From the NCBI GenBank assembly GCA_016199015.1, contig JACQHN010000141.1:1-7680 (forward strand): a stretch of DNA of 7,680 nucleotides. Direction: 5' to 3'. Positions 7,066 through 7,680 of the stretch are shown in pieces. Each line of letters begins with the position of its first letter. Within the stretch, counting starts at the first letter, position 1. This stretch comes from Nitrospira defluvii. Its GTDB lineage: Bacteria; Nitrospirota; Nitrospiria; Nitrospirales; Nitrospiraceae. Position numbers and translations under genes: made by a program. Below the pieces are notes generated by a model, which saw only the letters and a list, made by a program, of their open reading frames with translations, had not been told where the DNA came from and searched no databases.

Positions 7066-7255
7066 CTAGGAGCCTGTCCGACATTGCGGTTCGTGACGAG
7101 GCGAAGGAGGTGCGGCCAAGTGCGAGGCCGCAGGCCCGGGAAAACCGGAGGTGTATTCGCTGGAATACATTGAGGATTTTTTCGGGCCGAGAACGACGCA
7201 GATGGCCGCAGATCGTTCGCCACAGTAGAAAGGGCAATGTCGGACAGGCTCCTAG
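7066..7255. repeat. 190-bp long palindrome with perfect 22-bp ends (candidate MITE or dispersed palindromic repeat)
   Basis: The terminal 22 bp (7066-7087, beginning CTAGGAGCCTGTCC) are repeated exactly in inverse at 7234-7255. The symmetry runs throughout: at the exact centre, TGTATTC (7152-7158) pairs with GAATACA (7163-7169) around GCTG. Between ends and centre the arms match in blocks (GGCGAA, TGCGGCCA, TGCG, GGCCCG, AAAA) with no insertion or deletion; by hand about 65 of 95 positions can pair, not counting G-T pairs. A local hairpin also exists in the left arm (7111-7117 with 7126-7132). The element lies between the receiver gene and the promoter of the secreted-protein gene. It is too short for a transposase, so a miniature element mobilised in trans is the natural reading. 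Confidence 0.85.
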
Positions 7256-7301
7256 TACATCTCCATGCCATACGCCGTCATTGAGAAAACCATGGGACCT
7301 A

Positions 7302-7680
7302 TCAAGGATAGAAGCTGAACCGGCGTTGGGCGATGGCTTGTGCGACGGACGAGAGAATTCGGTCCCGCTCCGCCGGTTTCTCCAAATGCTCCACGACGCC
7401 TTGTTTGAGCAGAGAGAAGGCCAGCTGCTCATCGTGATACCCTGTCAAGACGATCACCGGCAATGAAGGATATTGGGCACGGAAATACGTGATCGCCTCC
7501 ACCCCATTGATACGCGGCATCCGAATATCACAAATAATCACATCCACCATCAATGGATTATCGCCGCTGTTCAAGATTTCGACCGCCTTACCACCGTCCT
7601 CGGCTTCCTCCACATCGTACCCTGCCTGTGTCAGCATGGTGCGGAGCAGACTTCGGATCGACTCCTCATCGTCCACCACC
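7302..7680 (-). CDS. Response-regulator receiver domain, CheY-like (N-terminus beyond the right edge)
   Basis: Phosphoacceptor signalling domain. Seen in order: the acidic pair in VVDDEE at the window edge, the phosphoacceptor Asp in VIICDIRMPRING (51st residue after the second Val), the switch Thr in VIVLTGY (79th) and the conserved Lys in LEKP (101st). Only about 25 residues follow the Lys (ERDRILSSVAQAIAQRR, then FSFYP), so no DNA-binding or enzymatic output domain follows it. It is either a stand-alone receiver or the last domain of a longer protein such as a hybrid kinase; the typical 'LVVDDEE' beginning at the edge favours a stand-alone protein missing only a few residues, but an upstream domain cannot be excluded. 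No terminator is evident after the stop. Confidence 0.9.
   Translation of the reverse strand, partial: VVDDEESIRSLLRTMLTQAGYDVEEAEDGGKAVEILNSGDNPLMVDVIICDIRMPRINGVEAITYFRAQYPSLPVIVLTGYHDEQLAFSLLKQGVVEHLEKPAERDRILSSVAQAIAQRRFSFYP

Noticed and set aside
6980..7466. Overlapping frames on both strands across the palindrome (7035-7466 plus; 6980-7432 minus)
   Set aside because: They are partly antisense to, or in a second frame of, the receiver gene and otherwise consist of the repeat; no ribosome site or domain supports them.
1..7680. CRISPR arrays, tRNA or rRNA genes
   Set aside because: No regularly spaced direct repeats, tRNA-like or rRNA-like sequence was seen anywhere in the window.

Overview
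The window is a GC-rich bacterial segment, all protein-coding apart from a few short gaps. Gene content (an MdtAB-type RND pump behind an ECF sigma factor with membrane and periplasmic partner genes, a CynR-like LysR regulator, a YiiM-like MOSC protein, a single-domain receiver) and protein style suggest a Gram-negative with an outer membrane. A Nitrospira-like member of Nitrospirota is my best guess; this is inference from general resemblance, since no rRNA or marker gene is present.

Layout. Positions 1-3791 are a compact minus-strand cluster, read right to left: ECF sigma factor (3168-3791), single-pass membrane protein that looks like its anti-sigma factor (2864-3184), membrane-anchored periplasmic protein of the CnrX/CpxP/ZraP kind (2414-2836), periplasmic adaptor MdtA (1171-2409), and the first 391 residues of an MdtB-type RND permease that runs off the left edge (1-1174). 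Sigma/anti-sigma and adaptor/permease genes overlap and the other gaps are 4 and 27 bp, so this reads as one operon. Its logic resembles CnrYXH of Cupriavidus: a periplasmic sensor acts on a membrane-bound anti-sigma factor, releasing an ECF sigma factor that drives an efflux pump. Here the module heads an MdtAB-class (multidrug/HAE-type) pump, not a CnrA/CzcA-class metal pump.

A 318-bp stretch without a convincing gene (3792-4109) separates this cluster from a minus-strand LysR regulator (4110-5003). Divergent from it, across a 139-bp region with a candidate LysR-type dyad, lies a MOSC-domain gene (5143-5856), followed after 19 bp by a small secreted histidine-containing protein (5876-6214). 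A secreted protein of unknown function (6261-6932, minus) converges on that pair and has a good sigma70-type promoter at 6977-7005.

Upstream of that promoter is the most striking non-coding structure: a 190-bp palindrome (7066-7255) with perfect 22-bp ends, a perfect 7-bp stem at its exact centre, and no length difference between its arms. It looks like a miniature mobile element or a dispersed palindromic repeat. At the right edge is the C-terminal part of a CheY-like receiver (7302-7680, minus), whose start lies outside the window.
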